Shown here piece after piece: positions 1 to 12,300 of a stretch of 64,000 bases of DNA; position 1 is the first letter of the stretch; the number at the start of each line of letters is the position of its first letter. Under the pieces are notes generated by a model that was not told the DNA's origin, searched no databases, and worked only from the letters and a program-made list of their open reading frames with translations. The position numbers were made by a program, and so were the translations under genes. Origin of the DNA: Hypericum androsaemum (Eukaryota > Streptophyta > Magnoliopsida > Malpighiales > Hypericaceae); the NCBI GenBank assembly GCA_963995505.1, contig OZ023189.1, positions 1,439,155 through 1,503,154 of the forward strand. The letters are read 5' to 3'.

Positions 1-2140
1 TCCCTAGTCTTGAAAACACAGCATGGTCCATCATGGCAATCTCTTTCATTTCTCTGCTTGCCATGTCTGCTGTCCTGGCTACATGTTTCTTTGTCCGTCG
101 GCATCGCATAAGAAGAGAACGACCACGTGCTTCTCGTGTTCGAGAATTTCATGGGATGAGCAATCATTTGGTAAAAGCAATGCCAAGCCTCATATTTACT
201 TCTGCTCTGGAGGATAATTGTACTTCAGTAACATGTGCGATATGCCTAGAAGACTACAGTGTGGGAGAGAAGCTAAGGATCCTACCATGCCGGCATAGTA
301 AGTAAATTATTTGGTCTTTTTGGCCATGGAAAACATTACTGCTTACTGAACACTTGTGTCTGGTCTTTTATGAATACCATTTTTCTCCAATGCACCTCAT
401 TTTGGGAGGGGGGGAAAGAGGAGAAATTTTATGTTTTTTAAAACTTTAGTTACCAAGTCAAGTCACTTGTTGATTAATTTTATCTCTATCTGAAATATGC
501 TGCTCATTTTCTATTTTGTCTTGTATTTGCCTATGCGGCAGTAGTCTTCATTGAATTGTAAAAGCCTACCTGCTATTACATAATGGAATTTGTTGCATCA
601 ACCATGACAAGCCAAAAGCAACACTCTGGTTTCCAGCTCCTACTTGTTCTCTCCTCTATTTCCTTGATTTTGTTCAACACTATGGGAAAAAAATTAAGGC
701 AAGTCTGATGATATTCAAACTCACATAAATTGCCTAGTTAGGTATGTAGTCAATCTTCTTGGATCGCACCGACTCTGCTATGGACCTTGCATTTGTTTCA
801 CTAGGAGTTTGTTCTCTGTGGAGAGCATGATTTATTTCTTATTTGGCATCCAAATCAGACCGAGACTGTCAAAATTAAGTTCCCTGTACTTGATATTCTA
901 CTCTAGTCATTGGAAATATAGTGAAGAATCTGCGTTAGTGTACATAAAATGAAGTACAACTGGATTTTGTTCTTGGTACTTCCCTATGAAAGTGTGAACT
1001 AGTTTCACTCAATTTCCATTTTCTGCCAGCTATAGATAATCTTAGGTGCACACCTATACGTGGCAGAAATGATTGCACCTCAGTCCACTTGTTAGTACAC
1101 TCACAATCCTGGTAGACTTGCTTGTCAGGAAGGAGGTTTGGGGGCTGGGTTGTGACCTTACTAGAGATGCCATAGCCAATAGCATAAGCCACACCTGACT
1201 TTCTCTCGTTGCTAAAATAATCGAGACTCTGGGACTGCTTGTGTTATGAAGGTTCTTTTTCCACTCTTCTTCTCAGGCCAATTGCGTTAAAAGGTTCAGT
1301 TTCTCTCTTCCTGCAAACTGGTGTCAAACACAACATTTTTTTTGGGTGGAAAAACACAACATATTTGTTCACTCATATATATGTACTCCCGTACAAGTAG
1401 GAAATTATCTACAGATGCTTAATCGTGAGACTCATTTGTTTCAAATATCTATATTTCCTGATGCGCACAAGTCTTCCTCTACTTGAGCAATATACTTCTT
1501 TTATTATCTCATGGTTGCTAATTCTGATTTGTCTCTTTTTGGACCTTGAACAGAATTCCATGCTATGTGTGTTGACTCATGGCTTACTACTTGGCGGACT
1601 TTTTGCCCAGTATGCAAGCGCGATGCTAGAACCAGCACCGGGGATCCCCCGGCCTCTGAATCCACACCATTGCTTTCTTCAAGTTTGGCTTCCATGTCTA
1701 CATCTTCAGCGTTGTCATCATTTAGGTCGTCGTCATCATTTAGGTCAGTGGCATCATCAGCTATACAGATTGCTCCTGTGTCATCTCAGTCTCCCTCAGT
1801 TTCTCACGCTCCTTCGATTTCAAGTACACCATACAATCGCCGATCCCAGTCATCCCACTACCAATCACCATTTTTAACTGTTAGTCGCAGCTCAGCAGAC
1901 CTCAGGAACTTTTCTTCTCAAAGAAGCCGAACCTCGTACATGGCATCACCTCATTCCTTGGGGTACCCATCGATGTCACCCTTGAATTCAAGATACATGT
2001 CTGCATGCCCTCCAAGCCCAAGCAACGCCTCACCAAGCTTAGTAAGTTCTTCGGGCTATCAATCACGTCCGCTGCATTGCAGCGAATCAGCTGCGAGTTT
2101 AACACCATTGGCTTCGACTCACTCTCTTCCAGACTGCTAA
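1..2140 (+). CDS. RMR-type PA-TM-RING E3 ubiquitin ligase / vacuolar sorting receptor, 3' part
   Basis: Partial gene whose 5' exons lie left of the window. The first visible exon runs to base 297. A GT-AG intron covers 298-1553, and the last exon is 1554-2140 ending in TAA. The visible protein starts with a hydrophobic transmembrane stretch ([20 protein letters not shown]), then a basic stop-transfer run ([12 protein letters not shown]). Next comes a RING-H2 finger split by the intron: [13 protein letters not shown] before it, and [10 protein letters not shown] and CPVC after it. The junction codon for Lys is A|AA. The tail of about 150 residues is rich in Ser and Pro. This order matches plant RMR proteins (luminal PA domain, TM, cytosolic RING-H2, Ser-rich tail), which sort storage proteins to vacuoles and can act as E3 ligases. 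The PA domain would be upstream and is not seen. Family assignment is strong; the paralogue is not determined. Confidence 0.88.
298..1553 (+). other. Last intron of the RMR-type gene
   Basis: Donor GTAAGT at 298 and acceptor TTGAACAG at 1553. It falls inside the RING finger, between the Cys-x-His segment and the following zinc ligands. The sequence is AT-rich. Short open frames on either strand show no recognisable domain and no other gene is visible. Confidence 0.85.
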
Positions 2141-3225
2141 TACAAAAGCTTGCACCTATGCGCGGACGTGGAGAAGTGTCGGATCAGATGGTTGAATGAG
2201 AAACTGATGTTTTGCTTCAGCTTTGGCGCTTTTCATCCGACATGATGACCTGTTCGGTTGAATGCGAAGGCCATGATGTACATTGTAGAGTTCCTGTGTG
2301 TTGACTGAATAATGCTGGGAATGATGAAGTTTCTAACCCGCATTGAGCTTTCCTACATTTCTGCAGGGAGATATTTAGATGTACAAAACAATGAAACATG
2401 GTGCAACTTACTTGTTTATGTATATACTTACTTGATCGCAGAACTCTCTTTTGCACAGATAGATATATGATCGCAGAATCTTAATCATTGTGATGTGTGT
2501 ACAGATTTCGTTGATGGGTTTTCTTTTAAGAAAACAATTAATACGAATGGTAGACTATAAGGTCGTGTTTCATTTTATTTTGTGCGAAACTTGTTTGTGT
2601 ACATATTTGATGTAGCAGTAGATTGTTGTTTGTGTACATATTAATGTAAATGCACCGAACTGGTCGCCCCCTACTTCAATCTTCCTATCATTAGAGTCTC
2701 TAAGTGTTACTATTACACTGATATATACTATATAATTATGTAAAATATACTATTAAAAAGATATTTATATAAAATATAATATAATTGTACCTTGATTGGA
2801 CTCATACACGATCTACGCTGTCAAACAATTATTAAAAGAGGTTTCTCTTTCCACCAATTAGGTTTTGTCATTTGTCTACTTCCATATTACAATCATTACA
2901 AATTAGAACTCCAAAACATATAATAGAACTGTGGGGGACACTACTAGGTGGATAACCTTCCAAAAATAGGTGCATGCCTCTGTTTGCGGCTCTTTGGTGA
3001 AAGTATGGCACAAGTGTTTACTTGATTAAATTATTCTATATTATTAAAGAAAAATTGTCATGAATTTTTTTTAAAAGGTTGGTTGGCTGTAATATTCTAT
3101 TATATAGTATAGCACCTTTTGTAACAGTATTTTCTGGTATTAATTTCACCCATGAGAATAATTTTGTGTAATTTAGTATATTATAATCAATGTTTTAAAA
3201 TTCGTGATGAAACCAAACGCACTAC
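2141..3225. other. 3' flank of the RMR gene and AT-rich intergenic DNA
   Basis: Probable 3' UTR for the first few hundred bases, then very AT-rich sequence (about 2700-2800 and 3020-3200). No coding signature, tRNA or mobile element is recognised here. Confidence 0.5.
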
Positions 3226-3240
3226 GACCCGGCACTATTA

Positions 3241-3480
3241 TCAGAATCGGTTTTAGATTGAGTGGGGACAACATAAAAGTCGTCCCAACGGAGGAGATTT
3301 CGTTTGGACCATCAGATTTTATTAAAAATCGTGTCTACAGATTTAACATTCATTAAAAATCGTGTCTATAACCAAAATCACTTGATCCATTTCAGTGGCG
3401 ACAAGTGAATCCAACCCCATCAGAATCATGTTTATGCTTTTGGGGACAATTGAATCCAACCCCATCAGAATCATGTTTAC
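3241..3480 (+). repeat. Dispersed repeat, left copy (inverted partner near 7.1 kb)
   Basis: Contains the phrases CGGTTTTAGATTGAGTGGGG, AGATTTTATTAAAAATCGTG and, further on, GATCCATTTCAGTGG. The same phrases occur in the same order on the opposite strand at about 7081-7236. Inside this copy two further duplications are visible. AAAAATCGTGTCTA occurs twice near 3325-3370. A segment of about 30 bp beginning TTGAATCCAACCCCATC or TGAATCCAACCCCATC repeats near 3407 and 3449. No coding capacity. It is probably a MITE or degenerate transposon; the family is unknown. Confidence 0.6.
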
Positions 3481-3599
3481 ACAAAAGCATAGAGATGATA
3501 TTTAGTTGGACCAGTCAATGCCATTTACTAATTTGGTGTTATTTCGTATTTTATAATTAATGCTATCAACTATGGTTTAACTGGTTAGACCGACCGATT

Positions 3600-3839
3600 C
3601 ACCTAGTTTGACCGACCAAGCCAGTTCCACATACCACCTGGTCTATTTTGAGTTTACCTTCGTGTAAACTTGTGTACACACCTAGAATGACTAATGGTAT
3701 AGTTGATTGGTTAGCCAAGGATATTAGTTCCTTTTGTGATTTGGTAAATGTCTTAAACGATCCTCCTACCGAGCTCAATGAGTTCCTTTGTTCCTTCTGT
3801 ATGACTCCTATGATTAATAATATTACATTAAGCATTTAA
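3600..3839 (+). pseudogene. Possible RNase H-like tail of a plant L1 retrotransposon
   Basis: A plus-strand frame encodes VYTPRMTNGIVDWLAKDISS followed by about 40 residues, ending at TAA 3837-3839. The pattern, a basic/aromatic run then N-x-x-x-D-W-L-A-K, resembles the end of the RNase H-like domain (RVT_3 type) at the 3' end of plant LINE polyproteins. The start is not definable and no reverse transcriptase precedes it, so this would be a 5'-truncated fragment. The resemblance is short and the call is tentative. Confidence 0.35.
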
Positions 3840-3948
3840 GTTTTTTTTTTAAAGGGCTCCCGATGAATACAGCGAGCATTATAAAACCGTAGTCCAATTT
3901 GTGAAACTCCCTACTGTCTAAAGCTAAACTCAAAGCAGAATTCCATAA

Positions 3949-6900
3949 CTAATCTTCCTTCTTATCAGCTGCATGCCCACTTGTTTCACCCAGAGAAGTA
4001 GCAATAGCAGCCTGTTCCGCTTGTTCTCGCGTACCGACTCCGAGGGGTTCCTCTTTGCCGAATGCATGCAATGCCATCAAAACCACTACTATGAACACGA
4101 GAATGTAAACGGTTCTGATGCCGATTAGCGAGTTGATGTAGCCCATTAGCGAGGGACCGCTAACTGTTTTCTGTATCGTCCGTCTTTCCCTGTATCCTTG
4201 GAGGAATAGTGAGATTTGAGAACCTTGATCCTCCTCTTCCTCAATGCTTTCTGAACCAATAACCTTCAGTTTGAAAGAGCCAAGGAAGTCAGTGGAGTAC
4301 ATAAGTGGAACCATGGAATGTGGTCATCCAAGAAAAATTCTCAACCCTCTCTTATACCGTAAGAGCAAGTGTTCATGCCACAAGGAATTTCGTATGACGA
4401 TCAGAATACAGCTAGGCAGACATGGACACACATTTCCTATTTTAGACATAAATTAAGGCTAGGATATTCAAATGCAAAGAAATGAAAAAATGCGTGAAAC
4501 CAGCAACGTTAACTAAACATCCTGTTTGTTTTCGTTATACCAGAAAATACCAAGAGTCAAAGGTGAAACATACCAAGAAATGCATGCCTTATGTGAAAAG
4601 AACTCATGCAAATACGAGACAAAGTCAAAAGGAGGAAAATAGAACAAATCAAGTGATATCATGTACCATTCTTTTTTTTCTGAAAGGAACACAAAAAACT
4701 AGCGAAAGGCTACCAGCCGTCGGTAATACTTATTGTTGTCGTGCTTTCCAAAAAATATGCATCATTTGGAAGCTGAAATCCCTAGAGTTATACTGGATAT
4801 ATTGAAAATCAATTACTTCATAGATTAGATGTTAAATCTTTTGTAATTCTTGACTGCCTCGGGTTATAGTTTACAAAGAATAAAGTTCATTGCAGGTTCT
4901 TGTTGCTGTTTATTTTGGTAGCTTATTAATTCTATGGATAAGAAGAGAAGTAATTTAAGCTGGGCATGGTTGCTAATGCATTGTTGATGTCTTTTGGAAA
5001 TTAGAATAATAAACAAAGAAAATTCAATAGAAATGGATTCAAGTCAAAAGAGAGTACAGAATATGATAGCAACACGTACCGAAAGATATTCTTCATCTCC
5101 ATTCCACACAACCATTGTGGGCAGTTTGGTTTTCTTAGTAACACCAAATGTTTCAGTGAACTCTGCCCATTGTTTGACCCCGACATAACCAAACACTAAA
5201 TCACGGTTTGCAGATGCTGCAGCTTTCAGTAACTTGATGAACTTTTGGGTACTTTCTTCAGATTCATCCTCCACAATAGTCAGAACAATTTTCCTATCAT
5301 CATCTTTTAACACCTTCAGCGTATCATGGTTCATAGGCACAGCACGAGGAAGAAAGTTTTGTTTAATGAAGTCCTCCAGAAATTGTTCTGCATAATAAAG
5401 TGAAAAGCCAAGTACTTCAGTGGAGATTGAATTCGAAAACTTCAATATGCTTCTTTGTATCAAACAAAAAATACTTAACAAAACAGTACTTTCATTTAAG
5501 CGGTTAGCACAAGATGTTCAAAAGATATCAGAGCGGTTAAAAGCAGTATTTTACAGACCGCAGGATAATTGATGCCCTCCACTGGTCCTAAAGAGTTCAA
5601 TGTTCTTCTCCATTCCGCCAAAACATACCGGCGGCACTCGTGTACAAGCATCCATGCCAAAGAAATTGAGAGAGAGACTTAAAACTCCTAACCAGGCATT
5701 CATGCATTCATGGCTTGATCATTATGAACAATGGATTAAACATCTGAAGAAAAGGGAAAAAATTTTCTAAATCTGCAAAGTAAAAGTCAGAAAATAAAAC
5801 CTTCTGGCAAAACAAAATGCACACATGCATCAGCAAGACAAAGACATAACAAAGGTCTGCTTCTTAATGCTAAATCCACCAACCTTCAAAAGGGCCATAA
5901 AAGATGTTATTTTCCTTATAGCTGGGAAGAAGGGATATTAGGGCGGGCGTCTTGTCAAAATCATACAGCGACATGACGTCCTCCGAGAAATCTTTGGCCA
6001 AAGAAAACCAGGCTTTCTTCTTGTATTTTATTCCTAACTTTGCTATCTCTGTCTCATTCATTCCAAAACCAATAAATATGGGGAAAAAGGAGCCAGCTGC
6101 CAGCACAAAGTCTCCTATGGCGGAGTCGGAGTCGAGAATCGCAACATCGGGAGCAACAAACTTCTTCAGATAACGCACAAGCAGATCTGCTTTCCTTGGT
6201 CCATAATAATCTACTGGTACACCATGCATAAAGATCTTGAGAGTTGGATATCCACTACACCAAAATGAAAGTATTCACTTTATAACAAGTCCTTTTGAGT
6301 TGCGCGAAAAGTGCAATGTATGAGTGACCGACCAATCAGGAGCTAAATTTAGGGAGGAAGACTTGCTCCACGTCGTATTTATCAGCAAGACGCCTATACT
6401 TGTCAGCATTTAATTTTGCAATCACTATTGGTTCTTTCTGTTGAGAAAGAATTGCTGCAGCAGCATCCAACTGTACAGAAACAACCATACTAGTTATGAA
6501 CCACTATAATTAAACTTGTCAACTTTTTTTTAGAAGAAAAGGTAAATTGCTCAAGAAGGCTTTATAATCACACGGTCCATTTCTCAAAAGAAAACTTGTG
6601 GGTGCTACTCCTTCAAGCCATCTCCCCTATCAATCCCCATAAAGAAAAACCATCTCCGCAACAAAGTAAGTACATTGAACAAAAAAACGACCCTAACGAA
6701 GATTGCATAGAGCCCATGAGGAATGCTGCCACCTAAAATGGACATCACCAAATTGCCACATCTGCCAAATTGGTAAGATGTCCCTAACCAGAGTTCAATG
6801 CAGAAACACATCCGACACAACTCTAACAACAACACTAACAGATACTCTCGACTTGTCTCTCTGCTGTTTTCTTTTTCTTATTTGCCAACCAGCAGATACC

Positions 6901-7669
6901 CTCTGCTAAAAACCAACTCATTCAAACACCCGACTTACAGATTGGACATATGATTCCAGTTCTTTTATTTTTTTTTTTAATTAATTGCAGACATCTTCCT
7001 AAAGAAGCAGGGGGCACTCGAGCGGAAAAGGAGTAAGGGTAGGGTAAAGATTTGGGATTGCAATCCATCCATGATCAAGATTCAAACGGGTTTGGATTCA
7101 GTTTGTACCCACTAAAATGGATTAAGTCATTATACTTATAGACACGGTTTTTAAGGTAGACACGATTTTTAATAAAATCTAATAGTCTATACAAAATTCC
7201 CTCCCCACTCAATCCAAAACCGATTCAAACCAATGGAAACACATCAACATATTAAATTCCACTCCAAACGCACCTCTCTCAAGTCAAGGCTAAATTCCAC
7301 ATCTTTACACAAACCCAAAGAGCAGTTGGTGCTCTAAGGAGGGAAAGATGGGGTGGGGAGTGAGCAGGGTTTAGGGTTCAAACCCCGAAAGGAAAGGAAA
7401 GGAAAGGAAAGGAAAGGAAAGGAAAGGAAAGGAAAGGAAAGGAAAGGGTATTAATTAATTAATTAATTAATAAATAACCTCACCTCGGGGGAGAGGCGCT
7501 TGCAGTGGCCGCACCAGGGGGCGTAGAAATCGACCAAGATGAAATCGATGGAGGAAACGGCAGACTCGAAGTTGGAGTCATCCAGCTCCAACACCGATGA
7601 TGTATTTTCTTCTATGGAGATCATCCATACCACCACCACCACCACCACATACAACAACCCTCTTCGCAT
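3949..7669 (-). CDS. PDIL5-2: Protein disulfide isomerase-like 5-2 (membrane-anchored PDI)
   Basis: Five exons read right to left: 7669-7484, 6470-6367, 6254-5884, 5387-5080, 4263-3949. Together they are 1284 nt and 427 residues, close to the Arabidopsis PDIL5-2 length. Visible order: hydrophobic N-terminal signal (residues 4-18), one thioredoxin domain with the redox site APWCGHCK (Cys53, Cys56), redox-inactive thioredoxin-like segments ([31 protein letters not shown]), an acidic patch, and a C-terminal transmembrane helix about residues 374-391 ([17 protein letters not shown]). The tail ends KKED. This suggests a type I ER or secretory-membrane PDI with its active site in the lumen. The exon 2-exon 3 junction only works with a GC donor (GAGCAAGT, intron beginning at 6366); the other three introns are GT-AG. 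The start is the first ATG of the hydrophobic leader; an in-frame ATG lies 19 codons upstream. Family confidence is high; exon borders are inferred by hand. Confidence 0.9.
7081..7236 (-). repeat. Dispersed repeat, right copy, inverted relative to 3241-3420
   Basis: On the minus strand this matches the 3.2-kb copy: CGGTTTTGGATTGAGTGGGG, then AGATTTTATTAAAAATCGTG and a GACTTAATCCATTTTAGTGG-like phrase. It lies in the long first intron of PDIL5-2, while its partner lies beyond the gene's 3' end, so the two copies form an inverted pair around most of the gene. Confidence 0.6.
7386..7447 (+). repeat. (GAAAG)n microsatellite in PDIL5-2 intron 1
   Basis: About 12 uninterrupted 5-bp units, starting about 37 bases inside intron 1 on the coding strand, where it reads as a CTTTC pyrimidine tract. 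A short ATTA/TTAA run (7450-7472) separates it from exon 1. Likely polymorphic in length. Confidence 0.95.
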
Positions 7670-7728
7670 CTCTTCTTCTCCTGCTCCTCTGCTCTCCGAC
7701 GGACTAGAGTTTTTTTCTATACACAAAA

Positions 7729-7730
<2 letters not shown>

Positions 7731-7760
<30 letters not shown>

Positions 7761-9336
7761 CTTATTTAGTATTAAAATAGTAAATAATTATCAATATTAA
7801 ATTATAATATACAAGTATTAAATCATAGTTTAATTATTTTTAAATTTAAAAATATAAGTTTTTTCAAAAACAACTATATTTTTTATTCAATCGGCTAGTC
7901 TAACTTATCGACCAGTTCAACTATTTATCTAATTCACGATCAATGTTTTTCTTTTCGTTATTTTGATATACTCTCAAATTTGACGTATACTCGGATGAGC
8001 GTTGATTGCAATGTAATATATTTCGAGTTCAGGCACGCAGTAGTGTTAAATATTTGTTGAGAGAGATTTGTCACTTTTCAAAAGTCCTACCCGGCTCGAA
8101 TTAGATTAGTCGGCTCACTGGGCCGGACACCAATAGTTAAACAAAAATATATTTCGAGTCCAAAAGCATTTTAGTCCGTTATTTACCCAAATCAACAAAA
8201 ATTTGGAGAATATAGATTCAACATAACTTATCAAAAAAAATATAGATTCAGATAAACATTTTCTCAATGTAGAAAGTCTAACTTGCAATTACATGTCATT
8301 GCGAGACCTATCGTTATTTTTTCCAAGATAAAATATACAAGGCAGGGTGTCTTCCGTGATTCTTTTATAGTTTTTTTTATAAGTAAAGTTAATTTGATAT
8401 AATATATACAACTTACTTAATGTACAAAATTTTCTTGTAAGATTGCAACCACAAACCTCATCGACAAAATTCTTTTGGAAAAAATTACAGTAAAAAAAAC
8501 ACCTCGATAGAATTATAAGACGTTCGTATAGCTAGACTCGATTTCACGCCGTTATTTGTCCGACTATTTACATAATCCAAGCACCATGCCTCTGCAACAG
8601 CCCCAAAACCGAAAATGCATAAAAACACCAAAAGTCTTCAGCCCATGCTTTTTTATTTTATTTTGGTAATATATATTAACTCCAACAAATTATTATACCA
8701 AAAGTACAATTACGCACAAATCTTCTACATCAAGTGTGCAAATAAGCCATGATCTCCTATCCGTAATATCAACTATAAGTACACATTACCCCTCAAAAAA
8801 CTATAAGTACACATCAATGTAGCAATATGCTAAAAAGAAGAGAGTTATCTTCGAAGTTTTGTTAACACCCAAACACCCCAAAAACTTTTAACACCCTAAA
8901 AACACGCTCGGGAATGAAGTCGTTATATTCTTCACACTTGCGGATTCTTTCATGGTCATTACCCAATATCAATAACGACTTGTTAAAAACAGCCTAGCCG
9001 TACAAGGCGTAGCATAATTTAACAGAAGTTCATAGTTCAAAACCTGGCAACGTTTATTCTAGGTGTAGCATGATTTAAATGTCCACAAATTTATCAATGC
9101 AAATTGGTACACGCTTGTGGATTTCTCAACAAAATTGCTGATGGTACATTAGCATCAACCAGCTCCATTTCCTTCAACTGCCATCATTGTGAAGCAACTC
9201 TCCTCCTGTCCTGATATTGGATGTTAGCAACTCTGCTAGTTGGTCACGAACTCTGAAGAACATTAAGCTGAACGATGCAGCTCGTCTCGAGACAGAGATG
9301 TTATGCCACCACAACGATCCGCAAGCTCATTTGCTA
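7731..9336. other. Intergenic, AT-rich, between PDIL5-2 and the CCA gene
   Basis: Begins with an (AT)n tract at about 7732-7760, just upstream of the PDIL5-2 start region. The rest is AT-rich with many poly-A or poly-T runs and no long open frame with recognisable content. A phrase near 7890-7960 (TCGGCTAGTCTAACTTATCG and then CAATGTTTTT) resembles the ends of the degenerate element near 33.1-33.6 kb. The promoter of PDIL5-2 must lie at the left of this stretch, but no TATA box stands out against the AT background. Confidence 0.4.
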
Positions 9337-12300
9337 CTACTCTACTTTGATGCGCTTCGCATGCATTTCCTTCATCCAATCGATGCATTCCTCGGTAGTT
9401 CCCGTTGGGTGTGCAAGCTGCCAGGCGATCAGTTTTTGTTGCCATTCCCTAACCAGTGGGCCCCCAGATTTGAGCTGCAAAACTTGCATGATCTCCTTCC
9501 CATTAACTAATGGCTTCACACCCCACACATTTTCAAGTCCTGCATTCCATAATTCAGAATAACAGCTGTAAGACTGTTTTTCCTTCCAAGTCACCACCCT
9601 CATATATATTTCAAAAGGCGCAGACGGAATAAGTAAAAAAGGGCCAAAGCAAATAGACAAAAATAAATGTAATGTAGGCTTCACAACTATGAACTTGCGA
9701 GGTTATCACAATTGGGACATTCCTTGAAAGTAAATTAATAGCCAAAACCAGGGGACTCCTCACGACCATCATGCCACAGTTCCTTTCGAAATAGTTTCAA
9801 TCTGTCATTTTAACTAAGGATCAAAATATTAATGGATTGCGATGAGGTCGTAAAGTTTTCATGCAACCGACAGCGGTGATCGGAAGAGATAAATTTGTAT
9901 CTTTGCAAAGGAAAAGGACAGAAGTGATTAGTGTTATTTATTTATGTACGTAAAAGTAGATCAGAGAGTGTTTAGGCCTCCGAAAACCAAAACCCATTGG
10001 CTCTATAATGACAAAGATAATAGCTTAATTAGCTGAAAATCAAAAAGGGTAAAAATGAAAATGTAGCAGGATGCATGTCCGCAATTATTCAAACCTTGTA
10101 ATTTAACAGCACTCTCAACTGACTTAAACAAGTCTGTCCTCTGATCAAGTAGAAGTTGATTGTCTTCAAAACCTTGTTCAGAGTCTGATGTATCCTTGTA
10201 CAACAATGTAGACATCAGAAGTGCAACTCGCCAGAATTCTTTAATTTCTCGTAAAAGATTTCCTGAACAGTTAAAGAGCGGGTTATTAGCCATACAAAAG
10301 CCATAAAGCTTCATCTACTACTATTATAGGAACAGAAAGGCCACTGGAAATTAATGAAGCATGACAAGGAAGCCATATAGCTTGTAATGCAGAATTAGTA
10401 CAACTAAAATGACAAAAAGGGGCAGGGTAGGAAATGAGACTTCTCGTTGTAAAGATAAACAGTCCCAAGATACCATTCTTAGTGTTTTAGCACGACTACA
10501 AACAAGCAATTGCCAAAATGGCAGGATAGTTAAGTGCGTAAACCCTGAAAACTAACTCTACAATATATGCAAACAAGCCCACGCCATATATCCTACTAGT
10601 GAAGAGAGTATCAATTTTTTCACTCAAGACCGTGATACCCCTCGTATAAAAAACAGTACCATGGTTGCTGGCATACTCCATATTCTAGAAAGGAATACAA
10701 AAATCCAATTCATAACTTCCATCTTTTTCAAGCAAAAAAGATTTCAGGGAACTAAACAAGAATTTTTATTTTTAGTACAAACAATGTAATCATTCCATAT
10801 TATTCATATATCAGGCAAGCTAAAAAGTGTACTCGAACTTAATAGTTCCATTTTTTCGCATCTCGAATAAAATCAAAGTGTTAGTTCCAACAGATCAGGT
10901 TGGCAAAATAGATTCAGCCAGCCATTAGGCTCCATCATACAGTATATCATACACACATAAACCAAGTCCTTACGTGATTTGTCACCAAGTATTGTTTTCT
11001 CTTCTACTCCTACCCTTTTAATGTACATATATCATCTGTTCTTTCGCATCACCTAATAGGCGGATCTAAAAAGTGATATCCTCACATGATCAAACCAGTT
11101 TAAGCAAGCCTCTCATTTTTCTATTGGTTAGTGTCTTTCCAACCTTCTACCATAGTCTCACGTACCTGTTGCTACACGTAATTTTGATTCCAAAGGCACG
11201 TCCAAATATTCAGTTTCAAGACAAATTTCAGTTGGCTGGGCATCTTTGTCAGATGTAAGAAAAGGAATCAGCTTCAGGAACTTCTCCATTGATGCATGTA
11301 TCTTGATAATCTACATGGTTTGTGGACAACGTCAAACAAGCTGAACGCTATTTAGTAAGGCAGTAGTTCAAGATAATATCATGCAACATCTGGATTTTGT
11401 CTTCTTGATTGAGCTTACCATTTCAGAATCACTGCTTTTTCGCTTGAGAGAATCTTTCATGATATAGTTGACAACAGGAATCTGCAGGATGACAAAATCA
11501 CATTTAGCAGGAAAGATGAAGGCTTTACAAAAGAGTATGGAGACCAGCACTGTAGTCACAACACTACTATATACATGAAAATAGGTTGGGTTTTACAAAA
11601 AAAGATTCAAGGGATAAACAGTAGTCTAATTAGTTGTTCCATATTCACTCATCACTTGATTACTTCCAAAAGTCCTACATGACAATTTGTTTTATAATCT
11701 AGAAAGTTCATGTGAAAATAATCTTAACGTCAAATCTGAAATCAGTTCCTGTCCACAAAGAAAATTATTCGCTCTACCATTTACTTGCAAACTACCTTGC
11801 ATATTGCACCAATTTCAAATACCAGCCTCCTCCCATCTTAAACATGTGCACCAAACTACACTGAGTTTTCGGGAGTAGCCCACCTAAAATATTCTACCCA
11901 AGCCAAACTGGAGAAGCAGCCAAGAACATGTAACACAAGCTATCCTAAAGAAGATACCACTTTTCTGAATCTTATTGAGGGTTCACTTGTTGTTTTATAC
12001 ATAGGCTAAACCAATCCTAATTCTATTGGGCTAGTGACAGGCTAGGCCCTCTTTACAAATAAAAGGCAATACCTCATTATACAGCAAGTGGAAAATAATA
12101 AAAGTGATAAGAAAGCACAAATATCCAAGTCCACGACAAACAAAATGATAGATTCACATTGTAATACGAGTTCCACCGGGACAACTTGCAAAAGAAAATC
12201 ATGGTTCATCTCCGGAAAACATATTCACTTCTAGAAAACATGATCAAGTTTTTCATCATGATGAACAGCTAACAGAAAATGGGATTTTCTCAAAAGATTC

